The notes beneath the pieces are model-generated. The model was not told the origin of the DNA. It saw nothing but the letters and a program-made list of their open reading frames with translations, and made no database searches. 64,000 nt of DNA, from positions 1 through 64,000 of the forward strand of contig NZ_SJPO01000010.1 of assembly GCF_007859935.1 (NCBI RefSeq), given 5' to 3'. Shown in pieces: positions 37,202 through 46,432 of the stretch (position 1 is its first letter; each line of letters starts with the position of its first letter). The position numbers were made by a program, and so were the translations under genes. Origin of the DNA: Posidoniimonas polymericola. Lineage in GTDB: Bacteria > Planctomycetota > Planctomycetia > Pirellulales > Lacipirellulaceae.

Positions 37202-38101
37202 ATGCAGATCGGGGCCACCGAGATCATTGACACCTTTGCCGAAGCGTTCCGCATGCGGTACACGCGGCTGGTCTTGACGGCGCTCGACGAGCACTGGCTC
37301 GACGCGGCCGCGCGGGAATTGTGCGGGTACGGGTCGAGCGTGATCGGCTGCGACGCCGAGATCGCCGTCGAGCAGAAGGTCGATGCGGCCGACACGCCCG
37401 ACGGGCGGCCGGGGCTGCTGGTGATGGCGTTCGGGTTCTCGAGCGAGGCCCTCGGCAAGGCGATGCCGAAGCGGGTCGGGCAGTGCGTGATGACCTGCCC
37501 CACCACGGCCGTGTACAACGCCATGCCGGAGTCCGAGGAGCAGATCCCGCTGGGGAGTCAGCTCCGCTACTTCGGTGACGGCTTCCAGAAGAGCAAGGTG
37601 CTCGACGGCCGGCGGTACTGGCGGGTGCCGGTGATGGACGGCGAGTTCGTGTGCGAGGAGCAGCTGGGGGTCGCCAAGGGGGTGGCGGGCGGCAACATCA
37701 TCGTGCAGGGGATCGACCAGGCCGCAGCGCTCGCTTCGGCCCGGCGGGTGAGCAAGGCCCTGGCGCCGCTGGCGGGGGTGATCACGCCGTTCCCGGGCGG
37801 CGTGGTCCGCAGCGGCAGCAAGGTCGGCTCGCGGTACAAGGGGCTGGTCGCCTCGACAAACGACGCCTTCTGCCCAACGCTGCGTGGCCGGGTCGAGGGG
37901 GGCCGTGTTGAGAGTGAACTGGTCGACGCGGCCCAGGCGGCTTGTGAGATCGTGTTCAACGGTGAAAGCGAGGAGGCGGTCGGCCACGCGACCCGAGTCG
38001 CCCTGCAAGCCGCCGCCGGCGACGGGGTTCCGGCGGTCAGCGCTGGCAACTACGGCGGCAAGCTCGGCAAGTTTCACTTCCACCTGAAGGACTATTGCTG
38101 A
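37202..38101 (+). CDS. ftr: Formylmethanofuran:H4MPT formyltransferase
   Basis: This 299-residue protein matches Ftr/FhcD, which moves a formyl group between methanofuran and tetrahydromethanopterin in C1 metabolism. Family patterns include a start like MQIGATEIIDTFAEAFRM, the ITPFPGGVVRSGSKVGS segment near 205 and the C-terminal VSAGNYGGKLGKFHFHL. Bacterial H4MPT enzymes occur in methylotrophs and in many planctomycetes, where they may serve formaldehyde oxidation. The ATG at 37202 is chosen because upstream residues are not conserved. The other H4MPT genes (mch, fae, mtdB, fhcA/B/C) are not in the window. Confidence 0.95.
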   Translation: MQIGATEIIDTFAEAFRMRYTRLVLTALDEHWLDAAARELCGYGSSVIGCDAEIAVEQKVDAADTPDGRPGLLVMAFGFSSEALGKAMPKRVGQCVMTCPTTAVYNAMPESEEQIPLGSQLRYFGDGFQKSKVLDGRRYWRVPVMDGEFVCEEQLGVAKGVAGGNIIVQGIDQAAALASARRVSKALAPLAGVITPFPGGVVRSGSKVGSRYKGLVASTNDAFCPTLRGRVEGGRVESELVDAAQAACEIVFNGESEEAVGHATRVALQAAAGDGVPAVSAGNYGGKLGKFHFHLKDYC

Positions 38102-38185
38102 GGCCGCCGGCGCCTTCGTTGACAATCCGCGGCAGGCGCCAGAAGATGGGCGGTTTTCACACGATTCCCGTAGGACCCATCCGCC

Positions 38186-38695
38186 ATGCCGAACGCCACT
38201 GAGCCTCTGGTGACTGGGCCCCTTGTGGGCGTGATCATGGGCTCGCACAGCGACTGGGAGACCATGCGCCCGGCGGTCGAGGTGCTGGAGCAGTTTGGCG
38301 TCGCGTGCGAGCGGCAGATCGTCTCGGCCCACCGCACACCAGAGCTGATGGTCGACTACGCCAAGGGCGCCGCGTCTCGCGGGCTGCAGGTGATCATCGC
38401 GGGCGCCGGCGGCGCGGCGCACCTGCCGGGCATGGTCGCCTCGCTGACGACACTGCCGGTGCTCGGCGTGCCGGTGCAGAGCCGGGCGCTGAGCGGCATC
38501 GACTCGCTGCTGTCGATCGCCCAGATGCCGGGCGGCGTGCCCGTGGGGACGCTGGCGATCGGCTCGGCCGGTGCGAAAAACGCAGGGCTGCTCGCCTTGC
38601 GGATCCTGGCGACCACGCGGCCCGACCTGCGGGACAAACTGACTACCTACCGTGATCAGCAGGCCAAGGCGGCCCTGGAGAAGGAATTGGAATGA
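38186..38695 (+). CDS. purE: N5-carboxyaminoimidazole ribonucleotide mutase
   Basis: PurE converts N5-CAIR to CAIR in de novo purine synthesis, just after PurK. The 169 residues have the class I signature [13 protein letters not shown] near residue 12, SAHRTPELM near 50, the [14 protein letters not shown] loop and [20 protein letters not shown] with [10 protein letters not shown]. It ends inside the purK start codon (ATGA overlap), so the two are translationally coupled. Confidence 0.97.
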   Translation: MPNATEPLVTGPLVGVIMGSHSDWETMRPAVEVLEQFGVACERQIVSAHRTPELMVDYAKGAASRGLQVIIAGAGGAAHLPGMVASLTTLPVLGVPVQSRALSGIDSLLSIAQMPGGVPVGTLAIGSAGAKNAGLLALRILATTRPDLRDKLTTYRDQQAKAALEKELE

Positions 38696-39852
38696 GCTCG
38701 GAGGCTCCACTAACCCTCACCACGCCGTTGGCGGCCGGGGCCACGCTCGGCGTGTTCGGTGGCGGGCAACTCGGACGGATGTTCTGCGAGGCGGCCGCCA
38801 AGCTTGGCTTTCGGACGCACGTGTACTCGCCCGACTCGGGCGGCCCCGCCGCCCAGGTGGCCGACTTGCACACGTCGGCCGACTACCACGACTTCGCCGA
38901 GGTCGACCGCTTCGCGCGGTCGGTCCAGGCGGTGACGCTCGAGTTCGAGAACGTGCCGGTCGCCGCGGTCGAGGCCGCTGGTCGGCACACCCGGGTGCGG
39001 CCCTCGGGTGAGGTGCTGTTCACGGTGCAGGACCGGCTGCGGGAGAAGCGGTTCCTGGCGGGCGCCGGCGTGCCGGTGGCGCCGTTCGCCTCGGTCCGGA
39101 CCGCGGGCGAGTGCTACGTCGCAATCGATCAGATCGGCGTGCCAGCCGTGCTTAAGACCACCAAGTTCGGGTACGACGGAAAGGGGCAGGCCAAGATCGA
39201 CGCGGCCGACAAGGCGGTCGAGGCGTGGGACTACCTGGGCCGGCACGCGTGCGTGCTCGAGGGCTTCGTCGACTTCGCCCGCGAGGTGTCGGTCATCGTC
39301 GCGCGGGGAGCAGACGGGGGGGTCTCGCTGTGCGGGCCGATCGAGAACGACCACGCCAACCACATCCTGGACGTCTCGGTGCTGCCGGCGAGCTGCAGCG
39401 AAGAGTCGGCGGCCAAGGCCCGCGAGATTGCCAAGCAGGTGGCGACCGAGCTCGACCTGGTTGGCGTGCTGTGTGTCGAGTTCTTCGAGACCCAAGACGG
39501 CCAGATGATTGTCAACGAGATCGCCCCGCGGCCCCACAACTCGGGGCACCTGACGATTGAGGGCTGCGAGGCGTCGCAATTCGAGCAGCAGGCCCGCGCG
39601 ATGGCGGGGCTGCCGCTGGCGTCGATGGACAACCCGCGTCCGGTCGCGATGGCCAACCTGCTGGGCGATCTGTGGGCCGACGGCGAGCCCAAATGGGAAG
39701 CCGCCAAGGCGATCCCCGGGGTGAACCTGCACCTGTACGGCAAGGGCGACGCCCGACCGGGGCGGAAGATGGGGCACCTGACCGCGGTCGCCGACACCGT
39801 GGAGGCGGCGCGCGAGGCGGTTCTCGCCGCCCGACGAGCCCTGACCGATTAG
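38692..39852 (+). CDS. purK: 5-(carboxyamino)imidazole ribonucleotide synthase
   Basis: PurK is the ATP- and bicarbonate-dependent enzyme that turns AIR into N5-CAIR, the substrate of PurE. The 386 residues have the Rossmann-like start [14 protein letters not shown], the ATP-grasp core with [14 protein letters not shown] and [11 protein letters not shown], and the C-terminal [20 protein letters not shown] motif. It overlaps purE by four bases, so the pair forms a purEK operon. Confidence 0.97.
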   Translation: MSSEAPLTLTTPLAAGATLGVFGGGQLGRMFCEAAAKLGFRTHVYSPDSGGPAAQVADLHTSADYHDFAEVDRFARSVQAVTLEFENVPVAAVEAAGRHTRVRPSGEVLFTVQDRLREKRFLAGAGVPVAPFASVRTAGECYVAIDQIGVPAVLKTTKFGYDGKGQAKIDAADKAVEAWDYLGRHACVLEGFVDFAREVSVIVARGADGGVSLCGPIENDHANHILDVSVLPASCSEESAAKAREIAKQVATELDLVGVLCVEFFETQDGQMIVNEIAPRPHNSGHLTIEGCEASQFEQQARAMAGLPLASMDNPRPVAMANLLGDLWADGEPKWEAAKAIPGVNLHLYGKGDARPGRKMGHLTAVADTVEAAREAVLAARRALTD

Positions 39853-40003
39853 GGGCCCTGACCGATTAGGGGCTGACAGTGGAAGAATTGGGGGCTGGCC
39901 GCAGGAGTTCGCCACCGGCGGTCCAGGCGCCTACAATACAGCTCAACGCGACCTCATCCTCCTTGTTGGACGTTTCCTGCAAACCCCACGACTGGGCCCT
40001 GCC

Positions 40004-40600
40004 ATGCTGATCCGCTCGATAGTTACGATGCTCTCGCTGATGCTGCTCCCCGCGGCCAAGGCCGCCGAAACCGCCCCGGACCTGGGCGAACGAGCCAGCG
40101 CTCTCGACTTCGAGATGGCGAAGCTCGGCAAGGACGGGAAGGTCAACCTGTCCAAGGAGTACGAGGGCAAGGTCGTCATGCTGGTGAACGTCGCGAGCCG
40201 CTGCGGGCTGACGCCGCAGTACGAGGCCCTGCAGATGCTGCACGAAAAGTACGCCGACCGAGGCTTGGCGATTGTCGGCGTGCCGTGCAACCAGTTCGGT
40301 GGCCAGGAGCCGGGCGCTCCGCAGGAGATTCTCACCTTCTGCAAAACCAACTACGACGTCGGTTTCGATCTGCTTGAGAAGAGCAACGTAAAGATTAAGG
40401 GGGACAACCAGACCCCGATCTACCAGTACCTGACGTCGAAGCAGACCAACCCAGAGTACGCCGGCGAGATCTCCTGGAACTTCACCAAGTTCCTGTTCAA
40501 CCGTGACGGCGACGTGATCGCGCGGTTCGAGCCCCGCACCAAGCCGGACTCGCCGGAGGTGGTCGCCGCGATCGAGGCCGCGCTCGCCGAGAAGAAGTAG
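40004..40600 (+). CDS. Exported glutathione peroxidase-like protein
   Basis: This 198-residue protein has a signal peptide (about 1-20) and the GPx fold, with the catalytic Cys67 in NVASRCGLTPQY, NQFGGQEPG near 103 and the catalytic Trp in WNFTKFLFN near 158. Such enzymes reduce hydroperoxides, in bacteria usually with thioredoxin rather than glutathione. The signal peptide places it in the periplasm. It is preceded by a short tandem duplication of GCCCTGACCGATTAGGGG near 39837-39870 around the purK stop. It ends before a convergent gene with a C/G-rich repeat between them. Confidence 0.93.
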   Translation: MLIRSIVTMLSLMLLPAAKAAETAPDLGERASALDFEMAKLGKDGKVNLSKEYEGKVVMLVNVASRCGLTPQYEALQMLHEKYADRGLAIVGVPCNQFGGQEPGAPQEILTFCKTNYDVGFDLLEKSNVKIKGDNQTPIYQYLTSKQTNPEYAGEISWNFTKFLFNRDGDVIARFEPRTKPDSPEVVAAIEAALAEKK

Positions 40601-40626
40601 GAGGGCACGCCGGAAAGCGTGGCGCC

Positions 40627-40662
40627 CCCACCCTAGCCCTCCCTCCCCATCAGGGGGAGGGA
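40627..40662. repeat. C/G-rich repeat, second copy
   Basis: This tract shares the core CCCTCCCCATCA and GGGGGAGGGA with the repeat at 20251-20287. It lies between the convergent ends of the peroxidase and glycosyltransferase genes, where it can serve as a bidirectional terminator. Confidence 0.7.
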
Positions 40663-40668
40663 ACAAGG

Positions 40669-41571
40669 CTAATCCCACTTAGCGTAGCGGACGATGCACC
40701 ACAGGGCGCGCAGTCCGTCGCGGACGCCGATCTTCTTGCCCTCGTCGTAGCCGCGGCTGTTGTAGCCGATCGGGGCCTCGACGATGCGGCACTTGCGGCG
40801 GGCCAGCTTGGCAGTGATTTCCGGCTCGAAGCCGAACCGATCCTCGCGGAGCATCATGCCGCGGAGTGCGTCGCGGCGGAAGACCTTGTAGCAGGTCTCC
40901 ATGTCGGTCAGCTTGAGGCCGGTCGTGACGTTGCTCGCCCAGGTCAGGAGGCCGTTGCCGAGCCGGTGCATGAACGATGGGTCTTGGTGGGCGTTTTCGA
41001 GGAACCGCGAGCCGTAGACCACGTCCGCTTCGCCACGCTCGATTGGCTCGAGCAGACTCTTGTAGTCGGACGGGTCGTACTCGAGGTCGGCGTCCTGGAT
41101 CATCAGCACGTCGCCGCTGGCGTGGGCCATGGCGGTCCGCAGGGCGGCGCCCTTGCCGCGGTTGTAGCCGTGCATCACGACGCGGATGTCTTCCTGCCGG
41201 TCGAGTTCAATTAGAAGGTCGCGCGTGCCGTCGGTGCTGCAGTCGTCGACGATCACTATTTCCTGGTGGACGCCAACCGCCTGCACCTGGGCGACGATCT
41301 CGCGGATCGTCTCGCGCTCGTTGTAGACCGGCATCAGGATCGACACCGCAACGCCAACGCGTCGGGGCGAGTCGGCCGCCGGCTGGTCGAGCCCGGCCGC
41401 GTCGGCCAGGTTGGTCTCGGCCTGCTCAAGGGTCGAAAGCGCCCGGTCGAGGTAGCTGTTGTCGGAGGTCACAGCGGTAGCTGGGCCGCCGACCGCCGGT
41501 TTCTGGGCCACCGGTTGCTGGGCCCGCGGCCCTGACTGTTGTTCGTCGAGTAGGTCGTGAGAAGTCGCCAC
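40669..41571 (-). CDS. Family 2 glycosyltransferase, polyprenyl-phosphate type
   Basis: The 300-residue product has an N-terminal extension of about 75 residues, then a GT-A domain with VSILMPVYNERETI near 75, IVIVDDCSTDGTRDLL and the DADLEYDP metal-binding motif near 160. The pattern and the FGFEPEITAKLARR segment fit dolichyl/undecaprenyl-phosphate sugar transferases of the DPM1/GtrB group. It begins (GTG at 41571) four bases after the membrane protein gene, so the two probably form an operon. Donor sugar unknown. Confidence 0.9.
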   Translation of the reverse strand: MATSHDLLDEQQSGPRAQQPVAQKPAVGGPATAVTSDNSYLDRALSTLEQAETNLADAAGLDQPAADSPRRVGVAVSILMPVYNERETIREIVAQVQAVGVHQEIVIVDDCSTDGTRDLLIELDRQEDIRVVMHGYNRGKGAALRTAMAHASGDVLMIQDADLEYDPSDYKSLLEPIERGEADVVYGSRFLENAHQDPSFMHRLGNGLLTWASNVTTGLKLTDMETCYKVFRRDALRGMMLREDRFGFEPEITAKLARRKCRIVEAPIGYNSRGYDEGKKIGVRDGLRALWCIVRYAKWD

Positions 41572-41575
41572 GAGG

Positions 41576-43396
41576 TTAGGCTCCGGGGCTGGCCGTGATT
41601 GTACCGTCGGCGGCCCGACGAGTCACTTGCAGATTGTTTGCGTCGACTGATCCCGACCCGTGCTCAGAGCGCGGGAACGCGGGCCACTGCACAACGCGGG
41701 CCGACTCTTCGTCGGAGATATCGCGGCGCTGGGCGGGAAGGTAGGTTGCGGTGTTGGGCGTGTCGTACAGGCTCGAGCGTCCCCACAGCTGAGCGATCGA
41801 GTCTTGGTAGAGCAGTGACCACTGGCCGCCGTGCTCAACCGAAGCGTCCTGCATCACCTCGGCCGCGTGGGGGTAGGTGCGGTCAACGAGCACCAGGTTG
41901 GGGTCGCCATAGCGCAGCACCGCGGAGCCGTCGACCGGTCCCGAGTTGGGGCTGCGGTGCCGGTTGCCGTCGTACTCGCCCAGGAGGAAGTCGAAGTTCA
42001 TGTCCACGACCTCCTGCGGGTAGCAGGTGCGGAACCGGCCGTCGAACGACACCGTGGTCTCGGGCGCCAGGGCGGCGAGCGCGTACTGGGCCCAGTTGAA
42101 GCTGACGACCAGCCGCCCCGACAGGTGGTTGTCCTGCATGTACTGCAGAGCGTCGATCGGGTACTGGTTGCCGGCGACCGGCAGGGCCACTAGGCGGCTC
42201 GCCAGACTGTGGGTCTGGATGTAGGTGGTGAAGCAGAGCGTGGCGATGGCGGCCCACTTGATGGCGGGCGCCGGGCGGACGATCTCGAGCCCCTCGGCGG
42301 CCTTCTTTCGTAGCGAGCTCAGCACGCTCTGCACGTGCGGCGGGGTCCAGAAACCCGACAGCAGCGCGAAGAACGCGATGTGACGCAGGTGGCTGACCGC
42401 CTGCCACGCGACCAGCACAAGGATCGCCAGCTTGACCCAGTCGCGCTGCTTCTGGGTGAAGCCCCATGCGATAGCGTTGGCGACTCCTAGGGCCACCAAC
42501 TGCCAGAAGATCGGGTCGGAAGGCTTGGGGCCGGCCCACTCAGTGATTTCGGGTCGCGGGCTGCCAAGGGACTCGGCCATCCACTTGACCAGGCCGTCGC
42601 CGTACGGGTTGGCGAGCACCGCCAGCAGGCAGCCCACCGCCACCGCCGCCAGGCCAATCAGCCGCGGCAGGTCGCCCGGCCGGCGGTCGACGAGCATCTC
42701 GACAAACCGTCCAAACAGGTAGGCACACGCGATGCAGATCCCAGCCGCGAACCCGCCGTGCGAGTTGACCCACACGACGAGCACCACCGGCACGAAGGCG
42801 AGGGGCCGCCAGTCGATGGTCGGGCCGGCCGGCAAGAGGGCAGGGGACTCGGTGCGGAACGGCCGCCGCCAGTGCAGGAAGGCGGCCTCGAGCAGCGTCA
42901 GCATCACGGCGCAGCAGAGGAAGCTCAGCAGCTGCGGCCGCATTGGGAAGAACGCCTTCATGTTGACCGCTACGAGCAGCAGGAACACGCAGGCGGTCAG
43001 CAGCCGGATCTGTCGCCAGCTAGCGACCAACAGCATCATACCGATGATCGACATCCCGAGCAGGCACTTGGCCAGCAGCATCCCACGGACGCCGAGGTGG
43101 TCGAAGCCCCAGGCGAGCGCCAGCTCCGCCAGGTTTTCGTGATTGATCCAGCGGTAGCCTTCGGCCGTGAACGTGTGGGTGGCGGTGCGGTGCAGGCGCC
43201 CGTCGGCGATCCATTCCTGGCCGTACCGCACGTGCCCCCACAGGTCGGGGTCGACCAAGTTAAACGCGAAGCAGCCGGCGCAGCCGATCAGCAGCGAGAA
43301 CACCATCAGACGCCGCAGGAGCCGGTAGTCGGCCCTGGCTGACGCGGCGTAGTCTGCCTGCTGCAGCGGGTCGGTAGCGGGGGTGGCGGTGGGCAT
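41576..43396 (-). CDS. Polytopic membrane protein, GT-C-like
   Basis: This 606-residue protein has about ten predicted membrane helices and a first extracytoplasmic loop with NLVDPDLWGHVRYG and WINHENLAELALAWG. That matches a family of bacterial proteins related to GT-C lipid-linked sugar transferases. A soluble C-terminal region (about 440-606) follows. Paired with the polyprenyl-phosphate sugar transferase, it probably transfers lipid-linked sugar to an envelope acceptor. The start at 43396 is the first ATG before the conserved part; a longer frame adds 46 unlikely residues. Confidence 0.82.
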   Translation of the reverse strand: MPTATPATDPLQQADYAASARADYRLLRRLMVFSLLIGCAGCFAFNLVDPDLWGHVRYGQEWIADGRLHRTATHTFTAEGYRWINHENLAELALAWGFDHLGVRGMLLAKCLLGMSIIGMMLLVASWRQIRLLTACVFLLLVAVNMKAFFPMRPQLLSFLCCAVMLTLLEAAFLHWRRPFRTESPALLPAGPTIDWRPLAFVPVVLVVWVNSHGGFAAGICIACAYLFGRFVEMLVDRRPGDLPRLIGLAAVAVGCLLAVLANPYGDGLVKWMAESLGSPRPEITEWAGPKPSDPIFWQLVALGVANAIAWGFTQKQRDWVKLAILVLVAWQAVSHLRHIAFFALLSGFWTPPHVQSVLSSLRKKAAEGLEIVRPAPAIKWAAIATLCFTTYIQTHSLASRLVALPVAGNQYPIDALQYMQDNHLSGRLVVSFNWAQYALAALAPETTVSFDGRFRTCYPQEVVDMNFDFLLGEYDGNRHRSPNSGPVDGSAVLRYGDPNLVLVDRTYPHAAEVMQDASVEHGGQWSLLYQDSIAQLWGRSSLYDTPNTATYLPAQRRDISDEESARVVQWPAFPRSEHGSGSVDANNLQVTRRAADGTITASPGA

Positions 43397-43734
43397 CGAA
43401 TTCGGGCGAGCAATCGGCGGTGTGGCGGGGAGTCGTCCTGGGCTCTCAGCGCAGGATGCATGGAAGCGTACCTCGCAGAACCGGCCCAGGCGGTCGGGGC
43501 GCCGGGAGGAGTAGCGTTCGCCCGACGTGGGCAATCGACACAGTCGGTAGGGTCGTCAATACCGCTTCGCACCAAGATGCGGGGCTGCTAGCAGGCGCCA
43601 GTGGCATGCCGCTATTCTGACTTGGCATCCCCAGAGGCTTCTGATACTTTGCCCCCCACGCCGATCAACAACTACTGACTCTCGGACGCAGCGCACGCCA
43701 TCCGAGGGGCGGCCGACACGGAGGAAGGCCAGGT
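43397..43734. other. Divergent intergenic region
   Basis: This 338-base gap separates the GT-C-like gene from rimI. I see no convincing gene, repeat or structured RNA here; it presumably holds both promoters. Confidence 0.4.
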
Positions 43735-44253
43735 ATGAAAGTGCAACGCAACCCACAACTTCGCGTACACATCCGGTGGATGATCCGTCGAGATATGCCG
43801 GAGGTGCTCGAGATAGAACGCCGCAGCTTCGAGTTCCCTTGGTTCGAAGAGGACTTTGTCCGCTGCCTGCGACAGCGCAACTGCATCGGCATGGTGGCCG
43901 AGCAGGGCGAACGCGTCGTGGCGTTCATGATCTACGAGCTCCACAAGACCCGACTGCACATCCTCAACTTCGCTGTGGCGCCGGAACTCCGCCGCCACGG
44001 TGTGGGGCAGCAGATGGTCGAGAAGCTGGTCAGCAAGCTGTCAAGCCAACGCCGCACCAGGATCTCGCTCGAGGTTCGCGAAACCAACCTCGAGGCCCAG
44101 CTGTTCTTCAAGCACAGCAGCTTCCGGGCGACCTCGGTACTGCGGGACTTCTACGACGACTCGACCGAGGACGCCTACCTGATGCAGTACTACTATCAGG
44201 AAAACCAGACGACCGACGCCGCGTCCAATCGGGTCCGCCGGCTCGCCGGCTAG
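43735..44253 (+). CDS. rimI: GNAT acetyltransferase, RimI-like
   Basis: This 172-residue protein has the N-acetyltransferase fold, with IRWMIRRDMPEVLEIERRSF at the start (about 13-32) and the acetyl-CoA loop NFAVAPELRRHGVGQQMVEK near 80. RimI acetylates the N-terminal alanine of ribosomal protein S18. The spacing and the ISLEVRETNLEAQLFFK stretch fit RimI, but other GNATs are close. GGAGGAAGG precedes the ATG at 43735. Confidence 0.82.
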   Translation: MKVQRNPQLRVHIRWMIRRDMPEVLEIERRSFEFPWFEEDFVRCLRQRNCIGMVAEQGERVVAFMIYELHKTRLHILNFAVAPELRRHGVGQQMVEKLVSKLSSQRRTRISLEVRETNLEAQLFFKHSSFRATSVLRDFYDDSTEDAYLMQYYYQENQTTDAASNRVRRLAG

Positions 44254-44284
44254 GTCAGAAACCAGCAGCGTCCAACGTGGGCAC

Positions 44285-44767
44285 TCACAGCGGGATGACC
44301 GTCGCCGCGAGCGGCGCGGTCTCGACGATCGCAACCGAGTGCGGGTTGGCTCGGTACACGGCCCCCGGGTTGAGCACCAGCGTCGAATCGGACTCTTCCA
44401 CGGCGGCAATATGGGTGTGCCCGTAGCAGACGAGGTCGTAGTCGCCCGAGCGGCACGCCTTGCGAAAGGCCTTGCGGTCGTGGCTGTGCAGCAGCGCGAT
44501 CTTTAGGCCGTCGATGGTGAGTTCGCCGAACTGGTCGTGCCAGTGCTGGTTTTCTGCGCGGACCGCAGCGCCAAGCGCATCGAGGTCGTAGTCGCAGTTG
44601 CCCGCCACAAAATGGGTGGGCCAATGGTGGAACTGACGCACCACGTCGGGGCCGCCGATATCGCCGCAGTGCAGTACTACTTCGACATCAAGGCTCTGCA
44701 GCATCCTGACCGCCGCTTGGGTCAGGTCGACATGCCCGTGGGTGTCGCTGATAACTCCAATTTTCAC
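44285..44767 (-). CDS. YfcE/MJ0936-type metallophosphoesterase
   Basis: This 160-residue phosphodiesterase has all motifs of the calcineurin-like fold: SDTHGH near residue 7, HCGDIGG near 33, AGNCDYD near 55, LLHSHDRK near 91 and CYGHTHIA near 112. It hydrolyses phosphate esters with two metals; the natural substrate is not known. The GTG at 44767 gives the canonical KIGVISDTHG start. A TTG at 44794 is an alternative with nine extra residues. Confidence 0.92.
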   Translation of the reverse strand: MKIGVISDTHGHVDLTQAAVRMLQSLDVEVVLHCGDIGGPDVVRQFHHWPTHFVAGNCDYDLDALGAAVRAENQHWHDQFGELTIDGLKIALLHSHDRKAFRKACRSGDYDLVCYGHTHIAAVEESDSTLVLNPGAVYRANPHSVAIVETAPLAATVIPL

Positions 44768-44799
44768 TCCGCTTGTCCCCTGGGCGGTGTGCAATCTGA

Positions 44800-45951
44800 T
44801 TACGTGTAGAGCCGCTTTTCAACCGCTGCGACGGCGTTGGAAAAACGCCGCTCGCCGTCTGCGGACTCCAACCGCCCAAGCACAGTCACGACCGGATGCG
44901 CTGGCTCGATTGTTTCCCCAGCCCGCGGGATATCCGCGAGCCAGATCTCCGCAGCAGTCGCCATTGAGGCGCCGACCCCAGGATTAACATCTGGCGGCAC
45001 GGTAAGTCTATGCCTCGCATAGACGATCTGCTTTTTTGCGGAGGTCCGCGTGCTTGGTGGGCAAGGAACTGGACCCGCAGGTCTCCATTTTGCAAACGCC
45101 GCCGCGTGCAGGGAAAGAGCTGCTACGCCCGACGTCAGTTCGTGCAGCTCGACCGAGGCGGTGTACCGCGGATTCACCTCCAGCACCCACAACTGATCCG
45201 CTCCCACCCAGAGGTCGACCCCCACCACGCCACGCAAGCCGAATTGGCCCGCCAGCAAACGCGACAGCTCTCTAAGGACTGGGACCACCGGCGGCGGCAG
45301 GTCGATTGGGCCCGCCGAGCCCGCGTACTGGAACGGAGCGGCTCCGAAATCGGGCCCGACCAGCTGCCGCGTTACCCCGATCAGGCCGTCGCCCGGTGTG
45401 TCGTTTAGCACGAACACCGCCGATGCCGGAAATCCCACCGAAGCGGTGAGCTTTTTCTGATAGACCGCGCCCTGTCGCGTGGCTCGATCTGCTGCTGCGC
45501 GGCTGTCAAGCAACCACACGCCGCTGCCGCCGCTGCCCCCGGCCTTGCAGATCCACGACCCGTCAAGCGGCAGCCCGGTCGGCTCTGCGCGGGTTGCGGG
45601 GAAGGGGATCCCCGCATGCAGCAGCGCTGTGTGGAGGGTGGCGAGGTCTCTGACGCGTCGCACCGCGGCGCCGTCGTTGCCCCACAGCGGAAGCATGCCG
45701 GCGAGCTGGTCGATGAGTTCTGGGTAGTTCTCAAGGCCCCCGGTGTAGATCCACGCGTCGGCGTTTGCGCGGGACAGCCACTCGGCAAAGCCTTCGGGGT
45801 AGCGATCGACCCGCGTGGCGGGGCACATCGCCGCCAGGTCGAGGTCGGTAAACAGGTCGGCCGCGACAACGTCGAACCCTGCCCGGATCGCCGACTGGGC
45901 CGCGGCGCGCGCGCTGGCCCCCAGGATGGCGAGCCGCGGGCGGCTAGCCAA
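44800..45951 (-). CDS. ATP-grasp ligase-like protein
   Basis: The product of about 383 residues has an N-terminal Rossmann-like part (RPRLAILGASARAAAQSA), an ATP-grasp core with ICKAGGSGGSGVWLL near 134 and the metal-binding motif [14 protein letters not shown] near 262. ATP-grasp proteins of this kind are often found with H4MPT-linked C1 genes in planctomycetes and methylotrophs. Ftr is 7 kb away, so a role in cofactor synthesis is a reasonable guess. The TTG at 45951 overlaps the MazG stop; a GTG at 45987 is an alternative. Confidence 0.85.
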   Translation of the reverse strand: MASRPRLAILGASARAAAQSAIRAGFDVVAADLFTDLDLAAMCPATRVDRYPEGFAEWLSRANADAWIYTGGLENYPELIDQLAGMLPLWGNDGAAVRRVRDLATLHTALLHAGIPFPATRAEPTGLPLDGSWICKAGGSGGSGVWLLDSRAAADRATRQGAVYQKKLTASVGFPASAVFVLNDTPGDGLIGVTRQLVGPDFGAAPFQYAGSAGPIDLPPPVVPVLRELSRLLAGQFGLRGVVGVDLWVGADQLWVLEVNPRYTASVELHELTSGVAALSLHAAAFAKWRPAGPVPCPPSTRTSAKKQIVYARHRLTVPPDVNPGVGASMATAAEIWLADIPRAGETIEPAHPVVTVLGRLESADGERRFSNAVAAVEKRLYT

Positions 45952-46336
45952 TCGGCTTGCCGTCCTGGCCGAGCTGGTGCTTGCCACGGAACTGCTCGGC
46001 CGGGTACTTCTCGGCGTTCTTTATCATCTTAGCGCGGATTGTCTGGCTGAGGTCGATCCCCAACTCGTTGGCGATCGCGAAGGAGTACCCAACCACGTCG
46101 GCGATCTCCTCCGCCACGGCGGCCAGCTTCTCGGGGTCGTCGCCCAGCCGGCGAGACTCCTCCGAGTCCATCCACTGGAAGTGCTCAAGCAACTCGGCTG
46201 CTTCGACCGCTAGCGCCATGGAGATGTTCTTGGGCGAGTGGAAGTGGCGCCACTGCCGTTCCTCGACGAACGCGGCCATGTTGCGGCGCAGCTCGGCGAC
46301 AGTGGTTTGATCGTCTCCAGGGAACGCGTCTGCCAT
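45944..46336 (-). CDS. MazG-like nucleotide pyrophosphohydrolase
   Basis: This 130-residue all-alpha NTP pyrophosphohydrolase has the EAAELLEHFQW and AEEIADVVGYSF pair that forms the magnesium site (EXXE and EXXD pattern). Such short single-domain MazG relatives (RS21-C6/dCTPase type) remove non-canonical or excess nucleotides. The ATG at 46336 is chosen because upstream residues are not conserved. It overlaps the ATP-grasp gene by eight bases, so they are probably co-transcribed. Confidence 0.93.
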   Translation of the reverse strand: MADAFPGDDQTTVAELRRNMAAFVEERQWRHFHSPKNISMALAVEAAELLEHFQWMDSEESRRLGDDPEKLAAVAEEIADVVGYSFAIANELGIDLSQTIRAKMIKNAEKYPAEQFRGKHQLGQDGKPIG

Positions 46337-46432
46337 GGGCGGTGACCGGGGGCTGAGAATCCAAAGCACCGATCATACCCGGGCCGGTACGTCGCATCAC
46401 GGGGGCTGCGCTGGGGCGGACAGGCCCCGGTG

